From contig MEHQ01000553.1 of the NCBI GenBank assembly GCA_008828725.1, positions 230,390-294,389 of the forward strand: a stretch of 64,000 bases of DNA. The letters run 5' to 3'. Shown here piece after piece: positions 34,107 through 46,199 of this stretch. Position numbers and translations under genes: made by a program. Within the stretch, counting starts at the first letter, position 1. Each line of letters starts with the position of its first letter. This stretch comes from Saccharina japonica (lineage: Eukaryota; Sar; Phaeophyceae; Laminariales; Laminariaceae). The notes under the pieces are model-generated. The model ran no database searches. It worked only from the letters and a program-made list of their open reading frames with translations, and had not been told where the DNA came from.

Positions 34107-36042
34107 GTGGGTACTGCGAGCTTACCAACCATGTTGATTGGGATTTGGCCATGGTGACGGTCTGAATGTCACACAGCAGTAAGAGAGGGTTGGAACATAC
34201 GGTTGGGACGGCTACAGTACGAACGAGCGCTATATTGTAGAGTGTCATCGAATTATATTGAAAACCTGCGTTGGAACATGTCGTGCGCCACCAACACGTA
34301 CGTGTACGTACGCGCATTTTATAAGGTCGGGTTCACGATGTATACCAACTCGAAAGCATCGCCCTGGCCGCCAAAATGCCTTCAAAAATGCACGTTACCT
34401 CATGTCGACATACTTGAACTTGAGAGCTGACGGAATCCGTATTGACCAGAACTCTCGGTTGTGGGCGCTTTCATGGGTTAGATTAGAAAGCCTTGCTTTG
34501 ATGCGTTGCAACGAGGGTTCAAGTATCCCATAGACACTGCGGTGGCAATACATCACACAGCAGTGACAACGTCGAGGTGGAGTCGTGGTGCTTGCTTCGC
34601 TCGAATTTGACGCCTACACAAAAACCACAAAACCCGACCTCGACTCATCGATTACATTTAATCACCGATGCATACAGCTTTTTACAAGGACCGTTCACAA
34701 CGTACGTAGCAGTTGCGGCCGTTTCGTGGGTTTTAGCATCCAAGAGAGAAAATACCCCTGGTCTGGTCTGGGGTGTCATTGCAGACATGGCACACACAGT
34801 CATGTTGTGTTCGCTGTACGTCGAACATCTCGCTCGCATTCTTCGAGATATCACTACCGTCAATAGATTCGCAGATGCCAACAGCAGTTCGAGGTTTAGC
34901 TTCCCTCGTGGATGCTGCGCGTCACGTATATAGTGCTGGTTTGTCGGCACTATTATTAGATGAGGTATTTCCTCCGGTCGAACCTCCACATGTCCTTCAC
35001 ACGACTATCGACCTGACTTGGCAATCATCAGCTGTTACCGCATTTGTTTACCGAGTGTAGCGAGGAAATAACGGGGGAACTCATTTGTTTCTTGCCTTGG
35101 CCATTAGACCATGAACCACGCACCCCTTTCGAAACGGAGCAGACATCTATCACCACTAACGCCAAGCAAGATTCGTCTTCCTTCTTGACGATGCCATGCT
35201 ATCAAGGCGTGGACGGTCGGTTCAACTGCCATACCCACTAACCCCGGCCGTTTGTATTTGTCCCTTTCACGCTCGGGGCCACAACGTTCAGGTACAATTC
35301 ATGGTAAACTAACATCACCTTCGATCGACTTGCCTGGAGGTCTTCAAAACTGGGAAGCAATGAGACTATAAGGGAGGGGTCATTCATGTGTCGCTGGTTG
35401 TATAATGATCTCCTTACGCTTGCCTGCCTACGTATTTCTGTACGAATGACCGATTGTTTGCGATACATGTCGATCGAGTATTCGGGGATGTAGGAACCCG
35501 CGTAGACACACAGGCCGTATAATATGTCCGCACAAGTGTGTGCCAGCACATCTTGATACGACGAACAATACAACAACCTAGTTTTTCTTCGTGCGATTGC
35601 ACTAAAGCTCGCCTGGTTGTCGAGACTCCCTCACGGACAACACCGTCCCTTTCGACTACGTATATTATGTAAGCTCTGTAGCTACAACTATTCAGAGAAA
35701 AACGTTTTTTCGGTGGTGGTGTGGTCTGGGTTCGAAAAAGCTTATCCAGGTTTGAGTGTGTTAGTCGGGACTTGTACAACGCGAACGTACACCCAACAAT
35801 ACCAGGTACAAAACAACGAGGCTTACTGTGGCAACACGATACCGAGACGGGACGACAAAGAAAGGAAACACATATTTTTAGTGGATACCAAATTTGGGCG
35901 CAGCGATGTGGGGCGTTATTGTTTCAGATCAGAACGTTTGACAGGAAGAGATAGGACAAAGACAATGGAACTCAGGTCTTCAAAGAGCGGAATTCTAAGT
36001 CACGATTACAGAAATTATTTCTTGGCGGGAGCAGGGGGGGAG

Positions 36043-36240
36043 TTCTCATGTCGTGCACGGCCGTAGTGGTATGACTATGGACCCTCGCATCCCTACACTA
36101 TCGGGACGGAACCCGTTGGGTTTTCACCAACCAGGCAGACACTGGTTGCACCAAGTGCAAAGCGCCATGAGGTATTGGGCGAGTCGCATGGAGGGCGAGC
36201 TGCATCCTGCTATGAACCGCCTGTGAAGCGGACTTGCCTG
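36043..36240 (+). repeat. Poly-G-bounded repeat, copy 3 (5' part only)
   Basis: Matches the first 200 nt of the repeat at 16140 (TCGTGCACGGCCGTAG..., GGTTTTCACCAACCAGGCAG) and is preceded by a G run; similarity stops after CGGACTTGC. Confidence 0.7.
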
Positions 36241-36525
36241 TGGACGATAGCCTCCGATGAACTCTCGACGGGCGGGGGAGGGATATTTGATGGAGGGGAA
36301 TATATTCGTGAGAGGAAAGGGTGGCGGTGGAGATTTCCATCGAGATTGTGTTTCACGATAGATATGCAACATGTTTGTTTCTGAGGGAGGTCGCTCGAGG
36401 ATCTCTGCACCTCTCCCAAACACTAAGGGTTAGGGAAATTAATAGGGTTATCTGGTATCATATATATGTACCCGTCGAACGTCCCCACGCCCCTCCTAGG
36501 TATGAATACATACATAATATATGTA

Positions 36526-36555
36526 TATTATATATATATCTATATATATATATAT
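36526..36555. repeat. (TA)n microsatellite
   Basis: About 30 nt of alternating TA with one C interruption, in a longer TATATG-rich stretch. Confidence 0.8.
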
Positions 36556-36747
36556 CGCAAGGTGATGCTGAAATGTCGGCGATATTGTGGTAAGGTGCCC
36601 CGTCATCCTGAAAACGCTTCAGCCGAAAAGTGCTCGTATATCGGTCGTGAGCACGGGTCCAAGGAAGATCGAACTTATATCTTCAAAACACGGAATGCTA
36701 AGTCACGACTTCAAATAGTTTGTTGACGGGAGAGGGGGAGGGGGAGG

Positions 36748-36890
36748 GGTACTTCATTTTCATGCAAGGCCGTCGTCGAACGACCTTAGACCCTCGCATG
36801 CCTACCATGCCAGGAGGGCGCATGTCGGGTGTTCACCGACCAGGCGGACGTTGCTAGCACCCAGCGCGAAGCGCCGTGAGGCGAGGTGGG
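36748..36890 (+). repeat. Poly-G-bounded repeat, copy 4 (divergent)
   Basis: A more diverged copy of the first 150 nt of the 16140 repeat (GACCTTAGACCCTCGCATGC, TTCACCGACCAGGCGGACG), again preceded by a G-rich run. Copies 3 and 4 also share about 100 nt of upstream sequence (35950-36040 and 36610-36745), so the pair is a local duplication. Confidence 0.6.
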
Positions 36891-39421
36891 GGTATCTTAT
36901 GGCGGGGTATATATTCGTGAGGTGGAAGGGTGGCACTGTAGCTTATACCGAGAACGCGTTTCATAACAGGGAGGTATAGTAGTTTCCCGCGGGAACGGCT
37001 TCATGTACTGGGCGGGATGCTACGTGTTTTACGGGAACTCGTTCCATAACCGGAAGAGAGGCAAAACGACAACGGTGGCTTGAGGGGAAGGGACCGAGAC
37101 ATTCGTTGCTTTCGATGGGAAATAGGCTGGTTGCGTCTCGACACAGACAGCAAAAGGGGTTTTGACGACGGTAGAAACGGATGGACGGAAAGTACTCTTA
37201 CCAGATAGAAACATGTCTTGACGGGAAGAGCCCGTGCAATATTCCCTTTTCGTGAAGGAAAGGCATGATCATTTCGAGTGGGAAAGGTATTCTCGGCAAG
37301 AATGGGTTGGCCGAAAAATATTCCCTTAACTGGGAGTGATTCTCATTCCCGGCGAGAGCTGATCAATGGCCGGGGAGGCATCATAACGTACGATGTCAGG
37401 ATATACGGAAGACTGGCATGTCTGTTCTTATATTATTCCGATGTCGGTAGATCTACCACGATCTACGGTAAGATTATCGGTAGGACAAAAAATAATAGTA
37501 GAGTACAGGTTACCCGTAGCATAGCGTATCATAGGGTACTGGAACATGGGGTACTACGGGTACTGACACATTATCGTATCATGCGGGTCATGTAGACATG
37601 TAGAATAAGTTGTGACCAGCTTATGAGGGTGATGGCGCCATGCGATCACACAAGTGTTGTGAGCCCCACCGAGCTCACTTTCCCAACTCTCCCAACACAC
37701 TACTAGTCTCTAGATCAAGGCCAAATAAGCGCCACCTTTCAAACCATTTCGCTTTTTTTTGTTCTATTGAACAACAGTGAACCTCACGGTCACTAGGTGC
37801 CATCAGTCACCTGCGTGTTTCTCCAAGAGAGATTCACACGTGTTTCTCCGCGAGCGATTCACATCATTATTCTTCTATCATATGACGAGAACGCATCTAC
37901 TGACGGGACGGGACCGTGATGTACGGCGGGAAGTATCACTTTGACCGGAAGGGGCGGTGATTGACGATGGAAATTGTTTTTATTGACAGGATGGGACGAC
38001 GGGAAATAAAACCACGATAGAAAAGTCACCCCCGTCACGTTCATCGCGGGGTTACTCTCCTTGCCATCATGTCAACTTCTCACGTTAAACCTTGAAACCT
38101 ACTATTGTACTCTCTGTCGGCGACATCGTATCCTGGAGAATATGTTAGCGTTATTCTCGAATACATATTTACGTAGATGAAACGAGTCGTTGGCGAGAGA
38201 AAGGGTTGTGAGAGGCGGTGGGTAAATTGATGAGCGCAAACGGCACAAACTGCTGTGGCCACCTCTAGTCGAAGGGGGGGCCGCTGGAAGGGCTGTTGAA
38301 ATACGTACTGTATACCAAGCTGGGTTTGGCTGAAAGCGCGTGGGGAGCATGGGGGAAGACCACCCGTCCCATTGGTGGTCCGGGAGGTCTCTTATCGGGA
38401 ACTATACCTGAGTCGACCTGGGAGACGGAAATTCCATACCGTCGTATGTATGTGTCTAACACGAGGAAATACAATTTGCAATAAATACCGCCACTACGCT
38501 GCACCCATTTCAACACAACAACCCCCCCACACACAGCCTTCATATATACGACTACGAGCGGTGTCGTGAAGGCCTGCAGACTAACTCCCATGGCGTGGAA
38601 ACTGTCTTTGGGATCGCCTCATTGCGGCATTCTAACCGTCTACGTCTACAGTTTGGCTCCAACCAAAGTCTTTTCATCAAACGAAAAACAAACGAACACT
38701 GCTGTTAGGGCACGCGAACTGCGCTATCTTCATGATATATATGAGCGTACGGTATGATATGCCTTGATGGTGCAGGTAGTGGCTTGTCCAACGGGACGAT
38801 TTTCTCGAAAATTCCCTGGAGTCTGGGAGCTGGAGAGGACCAAACGCTGGCTGGTCGTACTCCATTTGAGACCATCGCCTAAACCTTCCACACGCAACAC
38901 CGGAAGGCACACTTCGTTTCAGAGCAATTATTATTTGATCACACTCATATCAATTCGTTTAGAGCCGTCTTGCATAGAGATGCGGATCACACAGTCGTGG
39001 TTCCTACTGCTGTGTTGGTTGTTCTCAAGAATACGACGGGTAGTTAGGGAGTTGCATATATTGATGAGGCCTTTGGTGCAACGGTGTACCTGCGGTTAAT
39101 TGGCGGTTAATCAGTGGGAAATCGGTGGATAAGCATCGAGTGATCTGGGATGTTCCTTGTCTGGCAGCATGATAGATTAGGCCCTTTTCGAGCTTCACCA
39201 CGAGCTCCCACTCGACGGCGCTGTAATAGTACGAGATAACATTGTATTGTATTTCTGTCTTGAGTCACAACGACGCGTTCCAGTGCCAACTACGTACACC
39301 TTTAGAGATCAATCAACACACTAGTGAGCCCGTCAATCTTCAATTGCTACAAACGTAGCCCCGGCCAGGTTAGAGAGGCGTGAACCAGCTCCGAACGATG
39401 CCTGAATAGGAGTGGCAAAGC

Positions 39422-39560
39422 GTGGACGCTAGCGTCGAAGCAGAGGAGAGGATGATATACGTGAGAGAAGCGATCGAGAAGGTGGAGAGGACAATTGAGG
39501 AGCAGAGGCTGTACGCCCGGAGGGGCGAGCTTCTTGCAGGGGCGGGAAGAGGGGGGCGGT
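39422..39560 (+). pseudogene. Coiled-coil-like fragment, unrecognised
   Basis: A frame reading VEAEERMIYVREAIEKVE then RTIEEQRLYARRGELLAG looks like a charged amphipathic helix with coding-like codon use, followed by a Gly/Arg-rich low-complexity stretch. It sits 600 nt upstream of the copia Gag relic and could be unrelated debris. Confidence 0.3.
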
Positions 39561-39721
39561 GGGGGGAGGAGAGGAGAAGAAGAAGCAGCATCTGTGAAGG
39601 ATGCAGCATGGACGACTACTGTGCCAACACCTGGGCAAGTAGCTCAAACAGGCACGTCGCACGTTCCCCTTTCCCGCCCTAGTTGGACTCAGTCAAGACC
39701 CCCAAAGTTTGACAACATAGA

Positions 39722-39985
39722 AGCCCACTGACGCATGCTACGATAGAGGTTGCACCATCTATTGTCTGAGCTCCTCACTTAAGGAGCGTCATACCTCACC
39801 GAAACAAATGATTTTGGAGGAAAACAAAAGTGCTGCCGGATGAGAAATCTCATGACCGAAGTATGCTTTAAACCATTATTCGTCACAAAAATGAAAATCC
39901 CACGAATTAGGGTTAAGGAGCCCGATCGTTCAGAAAACGGTTCATCCCAAAGGTGCTCCCTCTACCGTAGCACGCGTCCTCTTTG
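39722..39985 (+). repeat. Dispersed CATGCTACGATAGAGG-family repeat, copy outside the LRR gene
   Basis: Starts TGACGCATGCTACGATAGAG, then TGTCTGAGCTCCTCAC, AAATGATTTTGGAGGAAAA, ATTAGGGTTAAGGAGCCCGA and CCCAAAGGTGCTCCCTCTAC. It has the same blocks, in order, as the copies in the cassette introns. No coding capacity; likely an old non-autonomous transposon. Confidence 0.6.
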
Positions 39986-40103
39986 GTATGTGGCGAAGTA
40001 AGTTTGAGGTTTATTTGCCGTCGTTCGGTTGCCCGCACGTCCTCAAGGCGACAGCTAACCCAGTGAAGGTAGGAGACACGAACGTGGTGTCTTAAAGGAG
40101 GAA

Positions 40104-41280
40104 TTGGAGATGAGGCACACAGCGCAGGAGAGTTTGGATGCGCGCTTTTTATATGGTGTGATGCTGGAATCGATGACGGGATATGCTATTGTCGAGTTTC
40201 GCATGCAGCAGGACATGTCACCAGGTGGGGCATGGCAAGAGTTGGATCATTATTACATCCCGAGGGCAATTGCAGCAACCCACTGACTCAAGAGGGACTT
40301 CGAGACAATCCGAAGGTAGATGGAGAAGACCCTCTGTTGTTTCTCGGCAGGGTAGACAAGGCGGTGGACCAGTTGGACACGCTAGACTGCGGCAAGAGTG
40401 TTGAGGAAGTGAATAGACCCATCGTTAACAACATTTCCCTGTTTACACAATTCGCCTCAAGTAAATTCTTTCCCGCACGTCCATCCTTTGTTATGAGATC
40501 GATAAGATCATGCGCGACACGTACGGTAATGACAAGGTCAACAAGGAGATGACCTCCAAGGCGTTGAGAGTCAAAGGGGTAGGAGACCCCCATGCCTTAT
40601 ACGCCGGAGCTGCCCAGGCTGCTGGTGGTGAAGGTGCATGTTCAGGCGGGGGATGAGAGTACCAGAGAGGCGGGAGGTTCGAGGGTGGTCGACAGCCGCA
40701 GCAGCCGCAGCAGCAGCAGTAGCAAAAGCAGCAGAAACATCGTCACCCGAAACAAAACGGTTGACGTGGCGGCGGAGCTGCACCGAAGGGCATAACTGGC
40801 CCCCTTTGGCGTTGGGCTGCCCCGGCATGGAGGTACCGTTGGGATGACTCTGGTCCATATCGGTTTGGTACTGGTGGGCAGGCCCCGCCCATGGCCTAGG
40901 CACCTACCGAGCGACCGAGGCCTGCGGCTCTGTCTCCGATGCCCTCGCCGCAATTGGATGCCTCCGACGGGCTGGGGTCCCCCACGGGGTGGTGCGCGAA
41001 GGAGACCCAAGGGGCGTTGCTTTCGCTGCAACCGGCCGGGTCACTATGGCGTAGAGTGCCCGGCGGTTCCCGCGCACCTGAATATCGCGATCACGTTTGC
41101 TGCTCCCCAACGCCCCTCCATGAACTACGGCGACAGCTGCCTGCAGGAGACACCCTACGGCAGTGCTGGGTACACCTCAGCCGGAGCTTTTTCACCTAAA
41201 CCCTCCTCGAATGCTCCTCCTAACCTGACGAACAGCGGCAGCTATGCGCCTACGTTCAACCCGCATCTTCTGACCGCGTA
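40104..41280 (+). mobile_element. Decayed Ty1/copia Gag with CCHC zinc knuckle
   Basis: Across several frames the plus strand encodes a copia-type Gag: AWQELDHYYIPRAIAAT, DGEDPLLFLGRVDKAVDQLD, KSVEEVNRPIVNN, then a Gln-rich tract and a CCHC knuckle at 41018-41059 (CFRCNRPGHYGVEC, spacing C-x2-C-x4-H-x4-C). Frame changes near 40270, 40450 and 40640 show decay. Gag would coat the element's RNA inside cytoplasmic particles. Confidence 0.75.
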
Positions 41281-41350
41281 GTCTGCACAGCAAAGCAACG
41301 GTAGTGGTCACGGTTTTATTGGGGGGTATTAGCGTGAGGAATGACTAGCT

Positions 41351-41760
41351 GATTTGGGTGCTACGTTTCATGTGACGGGTAGCCCCTGGGGTATGATAGA
41401 GTGTACCCCCCCTCCCCCTGGTAGGAGTAGTTTCGTCATCGGCGACATGAGGTCACTGAAGGTTGCATGTTATGGGAAGTTAACGATGGTGATGTATAGC
41501 CGACAGGGTGACGTACAGGTTAAGTTGTTGGACGTGTCGTACGCACCTGGCGTACGCGTCAACCTGTTGGGGGTCACTTCACGCGGTGGTGCCGAAATTC
41601 CCCATCCCGCTTAATGCTGATGGTACTCACCTGTTAGGCGGGGGGTTGTCGTTCGTGCGTAGGGGTGCTGGTTCGTACGTAGAGGCTACACGGATTGTTG
41701 AGGCCCGGGTTCAATTCCTGGCGGGGGGGGCGTTTGTGGGGGTACTGCCTTCAAGAACGT
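41351..41760 (+). mobile_element. Decayed Ty1/copia protease and start of integrase
   Basis: DLGATFHVTGSPWGM corresponds to the aspartic protease active site DSGAxxH with Leu replacing Ser, followed by VKLLDVSYAPGVRVNLLGV, the standard post-protease block of copia polyproteins. A stop lies just upstream in frame (41345-41347) and the frame shifts near 41590. Integrase HHCC, RT and RNase H motifs were not found downstream. Confidence 0.72.
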
Positions 41761-41938
41761 AGAACGCTCCCCCACCGCCGCCCTCGGAGGAGGAGTGCTC
41801 TCCTCCATCAACGCCACCCTCGGCGGAAAGTGCTCTCCTTCGCCACCACCGCTGCCGTTGTCGCCGCCGTCTCCGGGCACGCCGGAGCCTCTAGGAGCCC
41901 TCGGCGTACGGTGCGAACTCCCGTCGCCGTTCTCACTG

Positions 41939-42080
41939 CTGCCGCCGTAACCGCCTCCATCGCCGCCGCTGCCTCCGCCGCCGCCGCCACCACCATCGCC
42001 GTCATAATTGCCGTCGCGACCGCCGTCATAGTCACCACCGCTGCCACCATCGTAGTCATCTCCGCCGCCGCCGCCAACCA
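41939..42080 (+). repeat. (GCC/ACC)n low-complexity repeat
   Basis: Compound triplet repeat (GCCGCCGCTGCCTCC, ACCACCATCGCCGTC...) that gives long artefactual frames on both strands. Confidence 0.85.
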
Positions 42081-42365
42081 CCTACTCCTCGTCCTTTGTG
42101 TCTTGTTCCCCGAAGTCCAAGTGTCCCTCCGGAGTCGCGGGGAAACGCAGATATTCTGGTGGAGAACAGGTATTCGAGGCAGGGCGGGAGTGCCGGATCC
42201 GAGTTATCTCGCTCCTGCCGTAGACCCGCGGGGGCTGTACCTTATGCTTCGACGAGCGGCAGCGAAGGGCGCAGGGTTCAGGGTCGGAAGCACCGAATAA
42301 GCATCGAATAAACCGGGTGCGGCAGCCGTAGGATCAGCAGGGGTGGCAGCAAACCGTGTAGGACT

Positions 42366-42520
42366 ACCTTGTACAACAGAGTGTGTAGTAACAATTTGTG
42401 CAGCATAGCGTGCAGCAGAATTTTGTGTAGTATAGTGTGCAGCAGCAATTTGTGCAGCGGACTGTGCAGCAGAAATTGGCACAGCAACGTCTGCAGCAGG
42501 GGCATGTACAGCAGGGTTCG
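42366..42520 (+). repeat. Gln-rich coding-like tandem repeat
   Basis: Degenerate units like GTGCAGCAGAATTTTGT of about 24-27 nt; one frame reads VQQQFVQRTVQQKLAQQRLQ. It follows the copia relic by about 600 nt. Could be a remnant of a Gln-rich protein or a minisatellite. Confidence 0.5.
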
Positions 42521-42599
42521 ACGCGTTTCGTGCCATGCGGCGGGCGCTACGAGCATGGGTCGAGGTCGGTGGCGTTATGGGAGGGAAACCGTCTGACGC

Positions 42600-43550
42600 A
42601 CCTCCGCCATCAGTACATGTACTAGCAGCAGTGACCGTAGAGCCTTCCGCGCGTCCCGCACTGAAAGCATAACGAAACTATTCTCTCTCCCGAACGTCAC
42701 TGTCGAAAATCGTATCTGCATCGAAAGTCGAGGTGCCAGCAGCAAATAAATCTGGGGCTACACTGAAATCGAGTGTACCCTCTTGCGAGCGGGGGGGGGG
42801 AAGGTCTGAGATTGTTTTGTTGGGTACAGTGGTGTCGCTGTGTGCCCTCGTACGAGCACCAGCGCTATCCGGCAGGGCAGCATCCAGTCCCGCGTCTCAC
42901 TCAGAGGCAGGACGAACTGGAAGTTGAAGACGAAGTCTGCTCGGATTCTGCTTATTCGATGTCGTAGAGTCAGAGGTGGAAGAGGCCTGGCGCAGCTCGT
43001 CTAGAGGTAGAGGGTCCAAGTCGGCTGTTTGGCGGAGAGGAGGCTCGTTCTTCGTCTTGAGGGGCCGAACGTCATCGAGAGGCTTCCAGGCGTCCGAGGT
43101 CTTGGGAGTCAGAACATCCACAGCTTGAGGAAGGAGAAGCTATGGCCGGGGGTGTAAGGGGCTCGACTGGCTCTCCAATGAAGCGAGGAGGTCGTAGGTC
43201 TGAAGCCTGTCTTGTTGGCGGATCCGTGGGCATGAGTGGCTCAACGTGCTCTCCCAAGGAGCAAGGATATCGTCTTTCCGAGGCCAGTTGTCGTGGCGTA
43301 ATCGCAGCTCTCTCCTTCAATCCAGTCCTCGGGTCCTCAGGTTGCTCTGTTGTACTTGGCACTTGGTTCTCATCGGCACTTCGTAAACGGTGGCCCAGCA
43401 AGGGGCCCTGGGGTTGGGGGTCTTGGCCACGCGAGGAGGAGCAGACCCTCCTTCCTTTTGAGCCTCCATCGTGGGTCGTCTATGTGGGTGAGCGGAAGGA
43501 ACGCAAGCTCGAAAACATTATCGAAGAAAATAAAATAACAAACGGGTAAA
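42600..43550. other. Possible decayed transposon coding sequence, unrecognised
   Basis: GC-richer than its surroundings with charged/proline-rich open frames on both strands, including a tandem protein-level repeat on the minus strand (RFIGEPVEPLTPP and SLGEHVEPLMPTD). No known domain recognised. Position suggests it may belong to the copia relic or another retroelement. Confidence 0.35.
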
Positions 43551-43912
43551 ACTAAACCGAGCACGAGTACAACGTTTTCCGAAAAAAGGCTAGGTCTTGC
43601 CGAAAGTACCCTCAAGTGTGATAAGGTTTGGGCAAGGACAAAGAGTATCCCTAGCCAGGTCAGCCTATTGAACGGGTACTCGTTGTTACTCGCGTGTGTT
43701 GTTCGCTTAGATATATAAAAAGAGCTGTTTTAGTCCTTTTCCCACGATGAAAGACTGAAAAGGAAGGCTTGGTGGTCTGTGAGGGACCACCTGGGAGCCC
43801 CTGGTCCTCATCTAAGATACGCCTTCCAAGTACTACCAATACGATTCTTATACCTGATACCAGGTATTTACCAACGTTTCCACATCATTTCAGCAATATC
43901 ATAGCAACACCG

Positions 43913-44260
43913 TCACGCTTGGGGCGCCCTGGCAAGCCTACAATCTGGCCGCGAGTGCGAGTCGCGGTGGCGGCACATGTGGTAGTCGCATTGTTTGTCA
44001 GACACTACCTTGGCCCTCCTTGATTTTCCCGCGCCCCCACTCATGGACCTGCCCCATTTGTCGGAAGGGCCGTAAGATGTCGAGTCGAAGGCCACGCGGT
44101 TCCTGCAACCACGCACCGCCGTCAGTTTCGACAGAATGGCCTTCTCGATGTTGGCCATTGAGGTGATCAGCTGACGGTCGGTGCCAGGAGGTGTGCAAGT
44201 GATGGCCGATGCATACGTAATCGGGGGGGAAGTGGAGGCTCCGCGTGAGGTGATTGTCTC
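43913..44260 (-). pseudogene. Minus-strand coding-like segment, unrecognised
   Basis: Reads TPPGTDRQLITSMANIEKAI then LSKLTAVRGCRNRVAFDSTS and GAGKSRRAKVVSDKQ, with reasonable codon use. It lies downstream of the 244-residue frame on the same strand and may belong to the same decayed element. No family assigned. Confidence 0.3.
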
Positions 44261-44853
44261 GTGCTTGTTGGCTCGGGTACGTGCGGCTTAATACGCGAGA
44301 GAAGGGTCTTCGCCGATTAGCTCCAGACGTACGTGGGGAAATGACCCGGCCTCGAAAGAGAAAGGATATTAGGAATGGGGCACCGACACAAAAATAGTTT
44401 GACGTTTGTTGTTGTAGAGATAATTCGGCGTTATGGTTCATATTATTTATCTGAGTACGAAGTACGTAGCTCATTTTGACAATAGCAGCTGGCCATGTTT
44501 GGCTGGTCGCGCTTGTGGAAAAATCAAGTAGATACCGCACGAAACGGTGTTGGCAGACTGGTAGACCACGCGATCAGACAGGGCTCTTGTTTTACAACTG
44601 GACAGCGGTCGCTCACTCGACCAGATGATTCGTGATTTGATAATTCGTGATTTCAGATTCTCGAGTTCATCGCTAGACGGCGAATCGGGGAATTAGCGAG
44701 AGCAAACACAACGTCGAAGGCGAAGCGCTTCATACGAGGCACAGGCAGCGAGCGCAGAAGCCATGAGCGATGTTTGCCTTGCGTGTTTGTACGGCGGGGC
44801 GTTTGTGGGGGCTGTGCGTTTGACTTCGGCGAGTAGGCGCGCGTATGCTTGAT

Positions 44854-45588
44854 TCACCCGCAGTCCGTAATAATCGACGGAGTCACTATGCGAGCGAGCC
44901 GGACAATGCGGTTGATTGGGCTAAACAAATTCGTGCAAGCGTTCGCCCACTCCTTCCAGTTACGGGGAGCTCTGACTTGAATTGCTCCGTCATCCGTGCC
45001 AAGCAGTGCCAGCTCTTTGTCTGTGCGCCACTCAAACGTTTCACACTGTAGTTCGTTCATCGTGCTAGCTGCTTCGCCGCTACCTAAGTGTGCTAGGTAT
45101 CTACCGGCGTGGTGAGAGATATACGAGTCGGGGGTGCCGTCAGGGGCGTGTAAGAGGATGCGAGATCGAAAGAGCGCCATCATTGCTGGCACAGCTTCGG
45201 CCGGTATACCTAGAAGCTTGAGCGACGGTGGAAGGTCAGATTTTTTCATAGAAACGTTTTCGTAGTCGGTGTGCTGGTAGTGCGAGGTCGGAGCTGCGTG
45301 GGTTGCTGCTACAGCAGAGGTGGTGCGTTCTGTGGGGGGTGCTTCTACAGGAGAGGTAGCACGCGCTGTCTGGGGGACTGGGTGAGAGTGGTCGGGAGGG
45401 GAGGCTACGGCTGCTGTCACAGCTACTCGACTGTTAGATGGGTGTAGCTGGGGTTGGCCTATTCTGCACACCTTGAAAACAACATCGAGATTTCTCTGCG
45501 GCATCGGTACTCCGCTTACCTCCGCGATTTGTTGCTCGGAAGGGCCGCCCACGGGTTTGGTGCTGCCAGGTAGCACTAACTTCATCAC
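44854..45588 (-). CDS. Unrecognised 244-residue reading frame, possible Gag-like or transposon protein
   Basis: The longest uninterrupted frame of the window, from ATG at 45588 to a stop before 44854. The N-terminal half is Pro/Ala/Thr-rich; the C-terminal half looks globular and helical (SLKLLGIPAEAVPAMMALF, YISHHAGRYLAHLGSGEAA, NWKEWANACTNLFSPINRI). Upstream on the same strand, about 45808-45875, a 15-bp tandem repeat encodes EPDEEEPDDEEPDDKEPDEE and is followed by a stop, so the gene may once have been longer. I do not recognise the family. A retroelement Gag/accessory protein is a guess from context. Confidence 0.45.
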   Translation of the reverse strand: MMKLVLPGSTKPVGGPSEQQIAEVSGVPMPQRNLDVVFKVCRIGQPQLHPSNSRVAVTAAVASPPDHSHPVPQTARATSPVEAPPTERTTSAVAATHAAPTSHYQHTDYENVSMKKSDLPPSLKLLGIPAEAVPAMMALFRSRILLHAPDGTPDSYISHHAGRYLAHLGSGEAASTMNELQCETFEWRTDKELALLGTDDGAIQVRAPRNWKEWANACTNLFSPINRIVRLARIVTPSIITDCG

Positions 45589-45807
45589 TCACGCTGGCAG
45601 CGTGGGGCCGTTCAGCATATACCGGCGCAACAAGCGGCCGACTCTTCGCGGACTGGATCATGGGCCGAGAGCGTGACCGGGGCTGCGAGGACATCCTCTG
45701 CCAGACTCAAGCCTTCCCCCGCGGCTCCAGCAAGAGGTGCAGAGGTCGTGGTGCTGGTTGTCTCTGCTGCTGCACCAAGCGCTCCAACAACGCCTGCGGC
45801 TTCCTCC

Positions 45808-45875
45808 TATTGCTCCTCCTCGTCGGGCTCCTTGTCGTCGGGCTCCTCGTCATCGGGCTCCTCCTCGTCGGGCTC
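45808..45875 (-). repeat. 15-bp tandem repeat encoding acidic Glu/Pro/Asp repeats
   Basis: Plus-strand units close to GTCGGGCTCCTCGTC, four to five copies; minus strand reads EPDEE-type pentapeptides ending at a TAG. Precedes the 244-residue frame. Confidence 0.7.
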
Positions 45876-46199
45876 GACAGGTGGTCCCTGGTCGGGGGGC
45901 GCCAGGGCCTCGATAGAGTTGGCGGGCGCCGAGTGTGTCGGATCGTGGGGCGTGGACTCTGTTTTGCGAGATTTCCCGCGACACTTCTACGAGCGAGCTC
46001 CTGAGCGTGGCATGTTCCGACGGCGGTCACCAATATTAAGCATGGGCTCTCACGGAGTATGGCGTCGACGCGGAAAGGACGGTCGTGGATGCTTGGTACT
46101 CGTCTCGCAGCTGGCGTTAAAGCGCAGAGGTCGTCGCGGAGCTGAGGTCCCTTGTCGATCGCTGTTTACAACCGACGTGGGCTGAGACCCAATATTTCT

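Larger units (their letters stand above)
34158..39420. other. Region without a recognised gene
   Basis: Mostly unique and decayed repeat sequence: two poly-G-repeat copies, a (TA)n stretch near 36526-36555, and GGGAA-rich sequence at 36960-37350. Open frames at 34577-34933 (hydrophobic stretch) and 35617-36066 have no recognisable domain or clear splice context. I see no convincing gene. Confidence 0.4.

Noticed and set aside
41668..41730. tRNA-like sequence in the copia relic (GGGTTCAATTCCTGG)
   Set aside because: The stretch is part of the continuing copia-like coding sequence and does not fold as a tRNA.
41686..42081. Gly/Asp-rich and Ala-rich proteins on the minus strand
   Set aside because: Products of the (GCC/ACC)n triplet repeat.
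45660..46004. Leu/Val/Gly-rich membrane protein on the plus strand
   Set aside because: It is the opposite-strand shadow of the acidic EPDEE repeat.
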